Program-made: the position numbers and the translations under genes
Shown: one piece after another, positions 43,440 through 52,919 of the stretch
Layout of the letters: each line of letters opens with the position of its first letter
Position numbering within the stretch: position 1 is the first letter of the stretch
NCBI GenBank assembly: GCA_947095585.1
Contig: OX352763.1
Span: 61,413,016 to 61,477,015 of the forward strand
Direction: 5' to 3'
DNA: 64,000 nucleotides
Origin: Nephrocerus scutellatus
Lineage: Eukaryota > Arthropoda > Insecta > Diptera > Pipunculidae
Notes under the pieces: model-generated
What the model was told of the DNA's origin: nothing
Databases searched by the model: none
Seen by the model: only the letters and a program-made list of their open reading frames with translations

Positions 43440-44440
43440 TCAGAGCTTAAGACTACACGCACCAGATTTGCAAGATGAAGTTGCAAGAAATTCAACGTTA
43501 TTAGTGATGAGTGAAACTTGGTTGAAACAAGGCGAAAAGGTGGATATACCGAGATTCGAGTGTATCGTCACATTTAAAAGAGAAAAAGATAGAGCCGCTG
43601 GTGTAGCTATTTACCGAAATACTGCTGATCAGTTAATCACCCTCACTCCACATTTAGCTATATCTCTTCGACAAACTAATGAAAAATATGTCAGTACATG
43701 TGCCATTGGGGTACCCAGACACTTACTCGAAAAACATTTTCTCGAAAAACATTTACTCGAAAAACATTTACTTGAAGAACATTTGCTAGAAAATGTATAA
43801 AACGACATTTGCTCGAAAAACATTTGCTAGAAAAACATGTTCTCGAAAACTAAATAGTCTATGTTTTCATCCTTCTAAAAACTATCGCGAGTAATTTTTG
43901 TTCGCGAAACGAGAGTTTTTTTTAAATTTTTCGGGTTTTTATTTTACCAAAAAATTACGTTTTCGAGAAAATGTTTTCGAGCAAATGTTTTTCGAGAAAA
44001 TGTTTTTCTAGAAAATGTCATGGAACCGCCATTGGAGACAATCCGTGTTAATTGTTGCTGTGTATATATCACCTAACACGAAGCTTGATGAAATTATCGA
44101 ATTCATTCACCACGTGTTATTACCATACACACCAGATGGTGCAACATTACTAAAAAATAATTGGGGGACTCTACCAATGATAATGAGCAGTGACTTCAAC
44201 GTGCAGTTCTCCAAACCTGAAAGTCAACCTCTCTTTGACTTTTTAGCTAGAAAATCAATTTAAAAATTAACAACAATGTCAATACCCCAACAACCAAGTC
44301 GGGTACAACAACTGATGCTGTATTTTCTAGAAATTTAGGACGTATCAAATCCCAAATGTTTGTGTCGTATTTTAGCTATCATAAGCCAATTGTCACTATG
44401 ATAGACACTGATAATTCTGCGGATAATGATTTATAAAAAA
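43440..44440 (+). pseudogene. Endonuclease-like relic (Helitron- or LINE-type)
   Basis: RSLRLHAPDLQDEVARNST, LLVMSETWLKQGEKVDIPRFEC (cited in part) and RAAGVAIYRN at 43445-43720. After a MITE, SVLIVAVYISPNTKLDEIIEFI and MIMSSDFNVQFSKPES (44030-44230). A degraded end with a DAVFSRN-like stretch and YFSYHKPIV follows. The SETW, VAVYISP, SDFN and final YHKP blocks are those of an APE/EEP endonuclease; similar domains accompany some Helitron proteins. No reverse transcriptase follows. It is on the plus strand, opposite to the Rep N-terminus at 50187. Confidence 0.65.
43722..44018. mobile_element. Foldback MITE with 15 bp repeat arms
   Basis: Both arms consist of tandem acatttnctcgaaaa units (about 15 bp) in inverted orientation: five or more units at 43725-43850 and the reverse complement at 43965-44018. 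The middle part is unrelated and AT-rich. It interrupts the endonuclease reading frame. The open frame LLEKHLLEKH seen here is repeat sequence, not a gene. Confidence 0.78.
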
Positions 44441-44842
44441 TGAGAAACAAATTAATACTATAACTGATTCATGTTTTTGTCTAATGAATTCCTTGTAAAA
44501 TATATTTTAAAACTTTGAATTGTTTTTTTCATTTGAGATTATACCCACATCTTTACTATTACATACATCTCACTCATTCTACATCTACATATTATCTCTT
44601 GTTTAATAAAATCAAAAATTCTAATAACTTATCTCTATCTAATAAGCAAGATGTTTCACTTCTGTCGTGCGTGGACGGACTCCACGCAAACACTTTTTTT
44701 TGGTTTTTTAAACGTTTTTAAGCGTTTTGAGGGGGTCTTTCGGTTTTTTTTTATTACTATTTTTAAAGCTTCTTTTGAGAGTCTTTTGGGGGTCTTTTGA
44801 GGGGTCTTTTTGAGGTCCTTTGAGAGTCTTTTGGAGGTCCTT
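44441..44842. other. Non-coding, GT-rich repeat
   Basis: No gene seen. 44745-44840 has irregular repeats of gtcttttggggg / gtcttttgagg, related to 41955-42050. Confidence 0.5.
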
Positions 44843-44982
44843 TGTTGGGAAAACCACTATTTGTAATTAAAAATGAATTAGTTAACTGTTATTCTAACAA
44901 TTGTAATTCAGACACAGATCACAAATTTTTTTTAATATATATTAAAATAGGTAAAACTTAAAACTATATATATCAAAAACAA

Positions 44983-46402
44983 ATATCCATTAAGGTAGAA
45001 AATACTTAAAGGGGTGATTTCTTGGTTAATTTCGTGAAAAAAATTGTATGGGATGGGGCGGGGGTCCATTTTCACTCCCTGTGGTGTACGTAGAGTTTTA
45101 AAACAGAGATGCGTACCTTTGACCTTACATCACTTTACACCCTGTAACTCTTGAACGTTTCTAGCTACAAAGATCACTGTTAGTCTATTTTGATAGATAG
45201 AAAATTAAATCTTTATGGTCAAAAGAATGTTTCTTTAAATTCTTAAAACCGTTACCAAAAAAAACGTCGTCAAAGTCAAAAAAAAAAATGTTTTTTTTAA
45301 ATTTTATTTTCAAGCGCGATTATTTCGAAAAATTCTCTCGGATAATTTTTTTTTCACCTTCACCTCATAATATTATTATATTTCAGCAATAGGTCAACAG
45401 GAACAGGATTAAAATTGAAAATTTGTAAAATGAATGAAAACGTACTTTTGATCTTACATGACTTCACACCCTATACCTCTTGAACGCTTCCATATACAAG
45501 GTTACTATTAATCTTTTTTAAAAGAAAAGTTCATTTTTAAGATCAAACAATGTACATTTTTTTAAATTATTGAAGCGATAGCGATGTAAAGGTCTTCAAA
45601 ATCAAATTTTTTTTTTAAATTATGTTCACAAACACGATTAATTTGAGAAATGCTATCGGATACATTTTTTTGACAAATGCAGTATTAAAGCCTGTTTAAT
45701 CTTCTACAAATCCATGTCAAAATATTTGTGCATTCAGTCAAAAAGAGCGAAATGTTGTTTTTATTTTGACGACCTTTATATCGGTATGGCTAAAATAATT
45801 TAAAAAGTGTATACTGTTGGATCTTAAAAATATAATTTTCTTTCAAAAAAGACCAACAGTAAGTTTGTAGCTGGAAGCGTTCAAGAGTTATATGGTATGA
45901 AGTCATGTAAGGTCAAAAGTACGTTTTCGTTTATTTTACAAACTTTCATTTTTAACCATGCTCCTGTTAACCGAATGTACAAATATTGTGAGGTGGATTT
46001 GTAGAAAATTTAATAGGCTTTAATATTGCATTTGTCAAAAAAAATTATCTGAGAGCGATTTTCGAAATATTCGTGTCTGAAAATAAAATTTAAAAAAAGA
46101 AAAAACATTATCGGATTTTGACGACGTTTATATCGGTAACGGTTTCAAGAATTTAAAAAAATGTTAATTATTTGATCTTATAAATTTAATTTTCTTTCAA
46201 AAATGACCAACAGTGACCTTGTAGCTAGAAGCGTTCAATAGTTACAGGGTGTGAAGGGCTGTAATGTCAAAAGTACGTCTCTTCGCATTTAAACGCTACG
46301 TACACCGCATGGGTTGAAAATAGACCCCCCCTCCCATACGATTTTTTTCACGAAATTAACCAAGGAATCACTCCTTTAAGTATTTGCCACCTTAACGGAT
46401 AC
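44983..46402. repeat. 1.4 kb nested inverted repeat (foldback)
   Basis: The left arm from 44983 (tatccattaaggtagaaaat) is the imperfect reverse complement of the right arm ending at 46402. For example, gaaaaaaattgtatggg at 45035 pairs with cccatacgatttttttc at 46334-46350. A shared module (cgtacttttgacc, ttacatgacttcacacc, tcttgaacgcttc) occurs twice direct (about 45112 and 45443) and twice inverted (about 45845 and 46198). The element is thus a palindrome of two tandem modules. It has no coding frame. Transcribed through, it would form a hairpin of about 700 bp per arm. Confidence 0.88.
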
Positions 46403-46783
46403 ACCCTGTATAATCCATCTTGAATTCGCATTATAGCTTTTTAAATAACTTCAAAAGAAATATTTGACAATTTTACCTATAACTTATAAACTGTATAAGA
46501 TTACCCATTACGGAAGTCATCAACCTAAAACATAAAATAGTATTTATTATTTTACAATTAATATATTATAAGATTCAAATACTTACATTTTGTACCGTCA
46601 TTGCCGAATTTGTCATAAGAAACACCATACTCTACTTCACGCCCAAAAAGACCCAAAAAACCAATTCACCGCAACTACCAGTCACAACCGAAACCATTAC
46701 AGCTCATTGTTCGCAAAATTCGTTTAAATACACCATCCTACCAAAAGCATTAATCGAGGTTTTGGATCGCAATTCGCACCCTT

Positions 46784-47275
46784 TTGTCTGTCGAGCACCC
46801 TTTTGTCATACGAGGGTTGCAATCCACCTTTATATCAGAATCCTGCGTACAACGGTTAGGTTTAAAGAAATCAAACGCAAAATTATCAATATCAGGGCTG
46901 GGCAGTTCCAACGCCGGTTGTACGAAAGGGAAAGTATCATTATTTGCTCGAACCAATCATCATCCAGAAATGCTAATGGAGGCATTAATCCTTTTAAAAA
47001 TTACCACCAATTTACCCCACCAATCATTCGAGGGCATTTCTCTAGATTATTGGCCCAAAGTTCAATTGGCTGATCCGCAATTCAGCAAATCAGCACGTAT
47101 AGACATTTTGATCGGTGCTGATTACTTTTTTGGTCTGTTGGAGCATAAGCAAATAAAAATCCGTGATAGTAATATCATATTACAAGAAACTAAGCTGGGT
47201 TGGATTGTCTCAGGAGATTTCAGTCGAAAAGCCGAGAACATGGTATCAATGCTCGCCATTTGGATAAATCGTTGA
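46784..47275 (+). pseudogene. BEL/Pao 1 protease
   Basis: LQSTFISESCVQRLGLK, NAKLSISGLGSS, a Leu-rich ALILLKITTNLP, then LADPQFSKSARIDILIGADYF and ETKLGWIVSG: the retropepsin-like protease of BEL/Pao (DUF1758 type). The catalytic DSG is not readable at the N-terminal edge, so the start is degenerate. A stop at 47273 interrupts the frame before the linker. Confidence 0.82.
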
Positions 47276-47685
47276 GTAGATTCTGGAAATTAGAGTCTGT
47301 ATTAAACACCAAACCTATGCTTTCCCCAGAAGAGTTACTTTGCGAGAACCATTTTATTTCAAACACGAGAATAGGCAACGATGGACGATTCACAGTAGGA
47401 TTGCCGTACAAGCAATCAGTTGAGTGTTTAGGTAAATCACTCTCCACCGCCATACAACGATTGAGAGCCATGGAATGGCGCTTCACACGGGAACCCGAGT
47501 TCCAACTACTTTATCAGAATTTCATGGAAGAATATCAAACTTTAAATCACATGGAAGAAATTCACCAACCCGACGAAATTGATACCGGATACTACTTGCC
47601 GCATCACGGAGTGTTAAAACAATCTAGTTCCACGACCAAGCTGAGGGTTGCTGAGATACCGAAATTGAAATCATTAAATTAACTC
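47276..47685 (+). pseudogene. BEL/Pao 1 linker before RT
   Basis: Open in 47200-47682: FWKLESVLNTKPMLSPEE, GRFTVGLPYKQSVECLG, RLRAMEWRFTREPEF and YYLPHHGVLKQSSSTTKLR, the conserved segment between protease and reverse transcriptase in Pao-type Pol. The frame ends where the RT should start; the RT fingers and YVDD palm are absent. Confidence 0.82.
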
Positions 47686-47744
47686 CAACTCCTCAACTTA
47701 CCGCCGCAATGAAACTGCTGAATTTACGGAAGATACAAAGATGA

Positions 47745-48555
47745 TAAGTGACAGCCAGACGATCCACCATCTATTAAAATATTGGGCCTTGCTTGGGATC
47801 CCGTAACCGATAACTTCACATTTACTTCAAATCTGGAAAGTAACAGTGCAGTACATTTACAAAGCGTATCGTTGTATCCGAAGCTAGCCGACTGTTCGAC
47901 CCTCTAGGATGGTTGGCTCCAGTCGTAATCGTCATCAAAATCTTCGTACAGAAACTATGGGCGATAAACTTAGGCTGGGACGAACCTCTTCCAAACGATG
48001 CCGCAAACAAATGGGAACAAATTCGAAACCAGTTGAAAACCATTAACTCGATCTCCATACCTCGATACATTCAAGCGACCAAACAATCTATTATAGACTT
48101 ATACGGATTTGCCGACGCGAGCCAAAGTGCATACGGAGCAGTCGTATATCAAAGAGTGCTGACCTTTGAAGGGAAGATCTACGTACATGTCATCACTGCC
48201 AAAACTAAAGTTTCCCCTATTCGCCAAATCAGCATTCCAAGGCTCGAGTTGTGTGCGGCGGTCATGCCTGCAAACTAATTAGCTACGTCCGAAATGAAAC
48301 TCAAACGAAAATAAATCAAGTATATGCTTGGACAGACTCACGAATTGTTCTAGATTGGCTCGCTAGCCACCCGAAACGCTGGAACACATTTGTGGATAAT
48401 CGAACCGCCGAAATTATCTCCACATTACCACGAAAGCATTGGTATCATGTTGCATCGTCAGACAACCCGGCCGATTGTGCTTCTAGGGGATTATCGCCAC
48501 AGGAGCTAACTCATCACAGTCTATGGTGGCGCGGTCCCAATTGGCTACATTAAAG
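47745..48555 (+). pseudogene. BEL/Pao 1 RNase H region
   Basis: GLAWDPVTDNFTFTS opens the part after the RT palm. A stop follows, then WLAPVVIVIKIFVQKLW, LYGFADASQSAYGAVVYQRV (RNase H catalytic Asp), ISIPRLELCAAV, and after a frameshift VYAWTDSRIVLDWL, HYVASSDNPADCASRG-type sequence and SLWWRGPNW at 48251-48553. The order is as in BEL/Pao Pol. Two breaks. Confidence 0.85.
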
Positions 48556-48689
48556 CTATGAACATTGGCCTAAACAGCAAAGCACTTACGATACCAGTGA
48601 AGAAGAGAACAAAAGGGCATTTACATTCACCGTTTTGCTCGATGAGAATCAAACTCAATGGTTTGATCATTTACTTTAACGATATTCAA

Positions 48690-49210
48690 CGTTGACAAAG
48701 CTTAAAACTATCAGCATATGTGCTCCGATTTGTCAACGTAGCGAAGAAGCAAAGCATGCTGGTCCCTCGCTGGCAATAGCCATTATGAGACAAGATTTTT
48801 GGATTCTACGATGCCGCAATTTAGTTCGACAAGTCATCAACCGATGCGTAATTTGCACCAAATTTAAAGCAAACGTTTAAACCCAGCTGGTGGGAAATTT
48901 ACCGAGCGCACGAGTCGAGTTAATTCGACCATTTCTAAAAGTCGGAATCGATTACGCTGGTCCCATGTTAATTCATATGCGAAAGGGCAGAGGACAAAAA
49001 TCGTTCAAGTCTTATGTATGTCTTCATTTGCTTGAGCACCAAGGCCATCCATCTTGAACTGGTTGGAGATCTAAGCATCGAGGCCTTTTTGAGAGCTCTC
49101 AAGAGAGTCGTATCAAGAAGGGGCGTGTGTCAGGAGATATTCAGCGACAATGGCACGAACTTTGTAGGCGCCGACCGTAAATTAAAGGAAGATTTTCGCG
49201 AAATAATTTA
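48690..49210 (+). pseudogene. BEL/Pao 1 integrase
   Basis: HAGPSLAIAIMRQDFWI, RCVICTKFKA (zinc arm end), a stop, then SARVELIRPFLKVGIDYAGPM (first catalytic Asp). After a frameshift, YVFICLSTKAIHLELVGDLS and IFSDNGTNFVGADRKLK (second Asp, in 49014-49211). The catalytic Glu region after 49211 is frameshifted (HFGGIREAG-like at about 49270-49310). Confidence 0.83.
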
Positions 49211-49374
49211 AAACTCTGAACTCATATCTGCTTATTCTTCCAGGCAATACATATCCTGCCATTTCATTCCTCCAGCAGCTCCACATTTTGGCGGTATCAG
49301 GGAAGCGGGAGTAAAATCTACAAAATATCATCTGCGGCGTGTAAATTGGCAACACCATTTTAACACAAGAGGAA

Positions 49375-49803
49375 ATGGTTACCTTGCTGGCAGAAATCGA
49401 AGTTGTACTGAACTCAAGGCCATTATGCTCCATCAATGCTACTGACATAGACGTGCTGACCCCATCGCATTTCCTAATTGGGCATGCCTCCACAAACATT
49501 CCAGAGCCTGACATCACGAGCAGAAATCCATGCCTTTTAACGAGATGGCAAATGGTGCAGCAGCTAAAACAACATTTCTGGCGGCGCTGGGTACTAGAAT
49601 ATCTTACCACCTTACAACCCCGATCGAAGTGGCGAGACAAACAAAGTCCTATAAAAGACGACGATGTGGTTGTCTTGAAAGACAACAATGCTCCTATCAA
49701 TCAATGGCTTTTGGGAAAAGTTATTAAGGTACATCCTGTATCCGATGGCCTGATAAGAGTGGTCACGATAAAAACATCATCCGGGGAATTGGTGCGTCCT
49801 TGA
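49375..49803 (+). CDS. BEL/Pao 1 integrase C-terminal domain
   Basis: 142 open codons: LLAEIEVVLNSRPLCSINA, DVLTPSHFLIGHA, LTRWQMVQQLKQHFWRRW, then KDDDVVVLKDNNAPINQWLLGKV and RVVTIKTSSGELVRP. This is the DUF5641-type domain at the end of Pao integrases. It ends with the natural stop TGA, 150 bp before the 3' LTR. It is the best-kept part of this element but only a fragment of Pol. Confidence 0.85.
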   Translation: MVTLLAEIEVVLNSRPLCSINATDIDVLTPSHFLIGHASTNIPEPDITSRNPCLLTRWQMVQQLKQHFWRRWVLEYLTTLQPRSKWRDKQSPIKDDDVVVLKDNNAPINQWLLGKVIKVHPVSDGLIRVVTIKTSSGELVRP

Positions 49804-49997
49804 CACAAATTATGTATACACCCGACATCAAATAAGGACGACACAAATTTGCCTGATTCCACACAACCTGATTCCGCAAATAATAAGGAACCAATTCATC
49901 AACACGCAATACAATAATCATTCTTTGAACCGGGTGGTTCAAGGTCGGCGGTATGTTGGGGAAAACCACTATTTGTAATTCAAAATGAATTACTTAA

Positions 49998-50186
49998 AAT
50001 TTTTTTTTTCATTTTTCCAGTTTTTTCATTTTACCGAAAACATTTAATAGAATTTTACCTCAAACAATATCCAATTCATCCTTTTCCAAATTTTCCTACT
50101 TCCTTTTGTATTTTTCCCGAATTTTCTTTTGCTAAAAATTTCTTCGCGAGCATAACGAACAAAACAAAAAAAATCAACCAAATAAG
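49998..50186. other. T-rich non-coding stretch
   Basis: T-rich sequence (attttccag and ttttcccgaatttt motifs) between the BEL 3' LTR start and the Helitron Rep fragment. Nothing recognisable. Confidence 0.4.
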
Positions 50187-50645
50187 TCAGTTATGATCGA
50201 GACGGCATAAAAAAATTATGAAACAGTTGTTATATTTTTGTATGTTTGTAAGGAAATGTATGGAATTAGTTCCAGTTCCTGAAACCAATGAGTACAATGG
50301 CTCTGGTGGTGGATCCAATGGCACTAATTTCACTTTTCCATTTGCGCAACACAATCTATTTGTTTTATTTTTGTATTTCAATGGCTTACAATATGGGCAA
50401 ATTAAGTTCCTAGATCCAATAGCAACGCATTCGTAAGAACTGTAGTCAATTGAAACATCGTAACTGAAAGCCGCTGGTGAAACATTGAAAACAGTTTGAA
50501 GACGACGCGTTGCACGTAACCTAATCCTTTTAATTCCATTTCGATCTTCACTTTGTTCTATATTCCGATTAGATTGAAAATTTGCTTGGTTTGTAGCATT
50601 TCGAGATCTTCGACTCAAATTACTGCCACCACGTTTTGGCGGCAT
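50187..50645 (-). pseudogene. Helitron Rep-helicase N-terminal part
   Basis: Read on the minus strand from an ATG at 50643-50645: MPPKRGGSNLSRRSRNATNQ, then a basic stretch, FSYDVSIDYSSYE, IGSRNLICPYCKPLKYKN (Cys pair) and LCCANGKVKLVPLDPPPEPL (second Cys pair), GTGTNSIHFLTNIQKYNNC. This N-terminal zinc-finger-like region precedes the Helitron_like_N/Rep domain in arthropod Helitron proteins. The frame leaves the family pattern after KYNNC, so the HUH Rep nuclease and PIF1-type helicase are missing here. An upstream in-frame ATG at 50672 is less likely to be the start. Confidence 0.85.
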
Positions 50646-50942
50646 GAGTCTAAACGTAATCACACGGAACACAATTGGTTTTCAAGAGAAGTGAAAATAT
50701 AAAAAAAACGAAGAACTTTTTTCACATGCATAAATTGATATTCGTACAGTCTATTGAATGTATACCATAAATAATTCAAACGGGCATTTGTTTTGCTTAG
50801 ATTGACGTTGACAATTTACGTCAACTGTTTGAAAGCTAAAAAAAGTGTCATTTTTTTTCTCTTTACTAAAACTTTCCGTGTACCTTTAGCAACATTCATT
50901 TTTATTTATATAGATTATATAGATTTTATTATTATATTATTA

Positions 50943-51041
50943 TGCGACAATTTTGCTTATTAACAAACCCATTAAGCTAAAAATGAGCCTCATCGCTAAA
51001 CACAAGTTTGGAATAAAAGAACTGCTCTAGATCCCAAATGG
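50943..51041 (-). pseudogene. Mariner-like transposase fragment
   Basis: On the minus strand: FAIWDLEQFFYSKLVFSDEA, HF, a TAG in place of the usual Trp, then LNGFVNKQNCRI. This is the segment around the first catalytic Asp (FSDEAHF) of a mariner-like transposase. Only about 33 codons remain. The Helitron edge lies 20 bp to the left. Confidence 0.8.
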
Positions 51042-51049
51042 CAAAGAAT

Positions 51050-51235
51050 GACGAATTTTTTTTAAAATGTACACACGCTCAAGGGGTTTAAACCCTTATA
51101 ATGCTAAGCATAGCGTGGGCTTTGGAAAATTAAAGATAGGAAAAGGTGACGCATGTGATGGTCTCGTGGCTTTATTTCCTGTGCATGATGGATCTCATAC
51201 AGGTGTTGGCCTAGATCTTTGCAAAAATTTTACGT
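51050..51235 (-). mobile_element. LINE 3' end fragment
   Basis: Starts with a T run (51056-51063), then cacgctcaaggggtt and tagcgtgggc, resembling the 3' end of the LINE at 28731-28870 (cacgcttcaaggggtt, cagcgtgggc). Only non-coding 3' sequence is left. Confidence 0.6.
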
Positions 51236-51522
51236 AGTGGACGGACAAAGCCCCAATTTATGCAACCGACGACAAACCGATAAATTTAGATTTAGATCAC
51301 TTTCATTTACAGCGGCAATATTCTCAGGTACGCACATACCTTTGGCGTGTTGGAGTTATATGATCATTTAGAGATTATGTGGTACGAAATCTATCCACAG
51401 CTGGGCGTTAGTCTTTCTCAAATGGACGGTTATGTGCGTCATAAAAATCACGAAGTCGTCTATAAGTTGCGCAAATCGACGAATGATTTTCTTAGTAAAT
51501 TGGATTACGCTGTTCAAGCGTA
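51236..51522 (+). pseudogene. Unassigned coding relic
   Basis: Two plus-strand pieces read as protein across one frameshift near 51335. First, 51242-51330 gives WTDKAPIYATDDKPINLDLD then HFHLQRQYSQVRTY. Second, 51340-51522 gives FGVLELYDHLEIMWYEIYPQ, then LGVSLSQMDGYVRHKNHEVV and YKLRKSTNDFLSKLDYAVQA followed by TAA. The composition looks like genuine coding sequence, but I do not recognise the family. It lies directly upstream of the myosin gene and downstream of a LINE scrap. It could be a captured or viral-type insertion, or the end of an unknown gene. Confidence 0.4.
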
Positions 51523-51562
51523 AGTCTATTCATAATAAATTGACGGAGTAAACTAATAATAA

Positions 51563-52866
51563 ATGTCAAACAGTGAGCGCAGTATGACAGCTGGTTTGAT
51601 AGTTAACCATTCAGTAAAGAAAAAATCTCCCTTATTTGAATTTAAATATACTGTAAATACCAAAGAAGTTTACAAGGTATATGAAAAGTAAAATGCAAAC
51701 ATATACATAAAATTATAATTTAACCTTTAGGTTTACGTAGGAGCTCTGTCATTGCATTATGAAGCTCTTAGCGTTGAAGCCTCAAAACAAACAACTGCTG
51801 ATGAAATAGTTTCTTGTATAGTTGAGCGTTTGGACTTGCTTGGTAGTAACTATGAATTAGCTGAAGTTACTGATGAATATAAAGAAAGGCGGTTATCAGC
51901 TGAAGAGAAACCTGTATCTGTCATGTTAATGTGGCCAATGCATTCCGATCGAGACTTCCATAGGTAAATATTTTTTAGATTTATGTTTTTATTAAAACTT
52001 GTTTATTAATATACTTAACTTAGATTTTACTTGCGAGAATCGCAAAGTGACATTACGTGGCTGGATAGCTACGGATTAGACTCAGAAATCTTTAGAGATT
52101 TTATTCCATTTTTATTGCAACCAGAAAACAGGGAGTATCCAGATTTGTGCCAATTGCCAGGTGATGATTTTATTTTCGTTTAATTATTTTTAATTTAATT
52201 TTATGGTTTTTTAAGATTTAAACGAATCAACACTATTGGATAACCTACGACAGCGGTTTGATGCAGGATATATTTACACCTATGTTGGTAGTATACTTAT
52301 TGCTGTCAATCCATTTAAATTTTATCCCATATATAATCCTAAATATGTGAGACTTTATCAAAATCAAAGGATAGGTCCTATTTTACCGCCACATATCTTT
52401 GCAATCGCTGACAATGCATACTATTCTATGTTAAAAGAGAACAAAAACCAAGTAATTGTAGCAAATTAAAATCATTTAAAAAAATGTCATTCATATAATT
52501 TTTATAGTGCATTGTCATTAGTGGAGAGAGTGGATCGGGAAAAACTGAAAGTACAAATTTCTTACTTCATCACTTGACAGCTTTGTCACAAAAGGGTTCA
52601 CATGGGTCGGGAGTTGAGCAAACCATTCTTAGTGCAGGACCTGTGTTAGAAGCCTTTGGAAACGCTAAAACTGCACATAATAATAATTCTAGCCGTTTTG
52701 GAAAATTTATTCAGGTATATCATATATAAATACATTTTTTTATAATTGGGATTTAAATCATGTTACATATATTATATAATTTTAGGTTAATTACAGAGAG
52801 AATGGTATGGTTCAAGGGGCAATCGTTCAAAAGTATTTACTAGAAAAAAGTAGGATAGTTTCACAG
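51563..52866 (+). CDS. Myo9: Unconventional myosin-IX, N-terminal exons 1-6
   Basis: Actin-based motor with a RhoGAP tail (the tail is not in this window). Exons: 51563-51676, 51731-51963, 52024-52160, 52216-52451, 52508-52714, 52786-52866, all with GT/AG introns of 51-71 bp and consistent phase. They encode about 336 residues. Residues about 25-115 form a Ras-associating-like domain ([24 protein letters not shown]), which at this position is specific to myosin-IX. The motor follows: [39 protein letters not shown], the P-loop [10 protein letters not shown], then [20 protein letters not shown] with switch [11 protein letters not shown], and [14 protein letters not shown]. The start ATG gives [11 protein letters not shown]. 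The next exon is not seen, so the gene continues beyond a TE-filled intron. Drosophila lacks this gene, while many other insects keep it. Confidence 0.93.
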
Positions 52867-52919
52867 GTAATTTTAAAATAAAGCTATATTTTAAAATGTC
52901 GCTTTCTGCGATGAGGTAA

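Larger units (their letters stand above)
44843..49997 (+). mobile_element. BEL/Pao 1 LTR retrotransposon
   Basis: The left LTR starts tgttgggaaaaccactattt (44843) and the right LTR tgttggggaaaaccactatt (49954), preceded by a purine/GC-rich ggtcggcggta polypurine-like tract usual in BEL elements. The left LTR is split by a 1.4 kb foldback at 44983-46402 and probably ends near 46586. The right LTR is readable only for about 40 bp. Coding order on the plus strand is protease, linker, RNase H, integrase; the RT core is deleted. Confidence 0.82.
41605..50923 (-). mobile_element. Candidate Helitron interval
   Basis: On the minus strand the right edge starts A|TCTATATAATCTATATAAA (TC at 50922-50923) and the left edge ends gtcgggtcagCTAG|T (CTAG at 41605-41608). 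Helitrons start TC, end CTRR and insert between A and T without duplication. The gggtcagctag ending and tctatata start are familiar from insect Helitrons (established pattern, from memory). A Helitron Rep N-terminus lies just inside the 5' end at 50187-50645. The interval is filled with other insertions (BEL, foldback, MITE). That both ends belong to one element is an inference. Confidence 0.5.

Noticed and set aside
43468..43800. Open frame with LEKH repeats
   Set aside because: The C-terminal half is the arm of a foldback MITE inserted in a nuclease relic.
47913..48278. Separate host gene for an aspartic-type or RNase H protein
   Set aside because: The order protease, linker, RNase H, integrase between BEL-like LTR starts identifies it as retrotransposon Pol.
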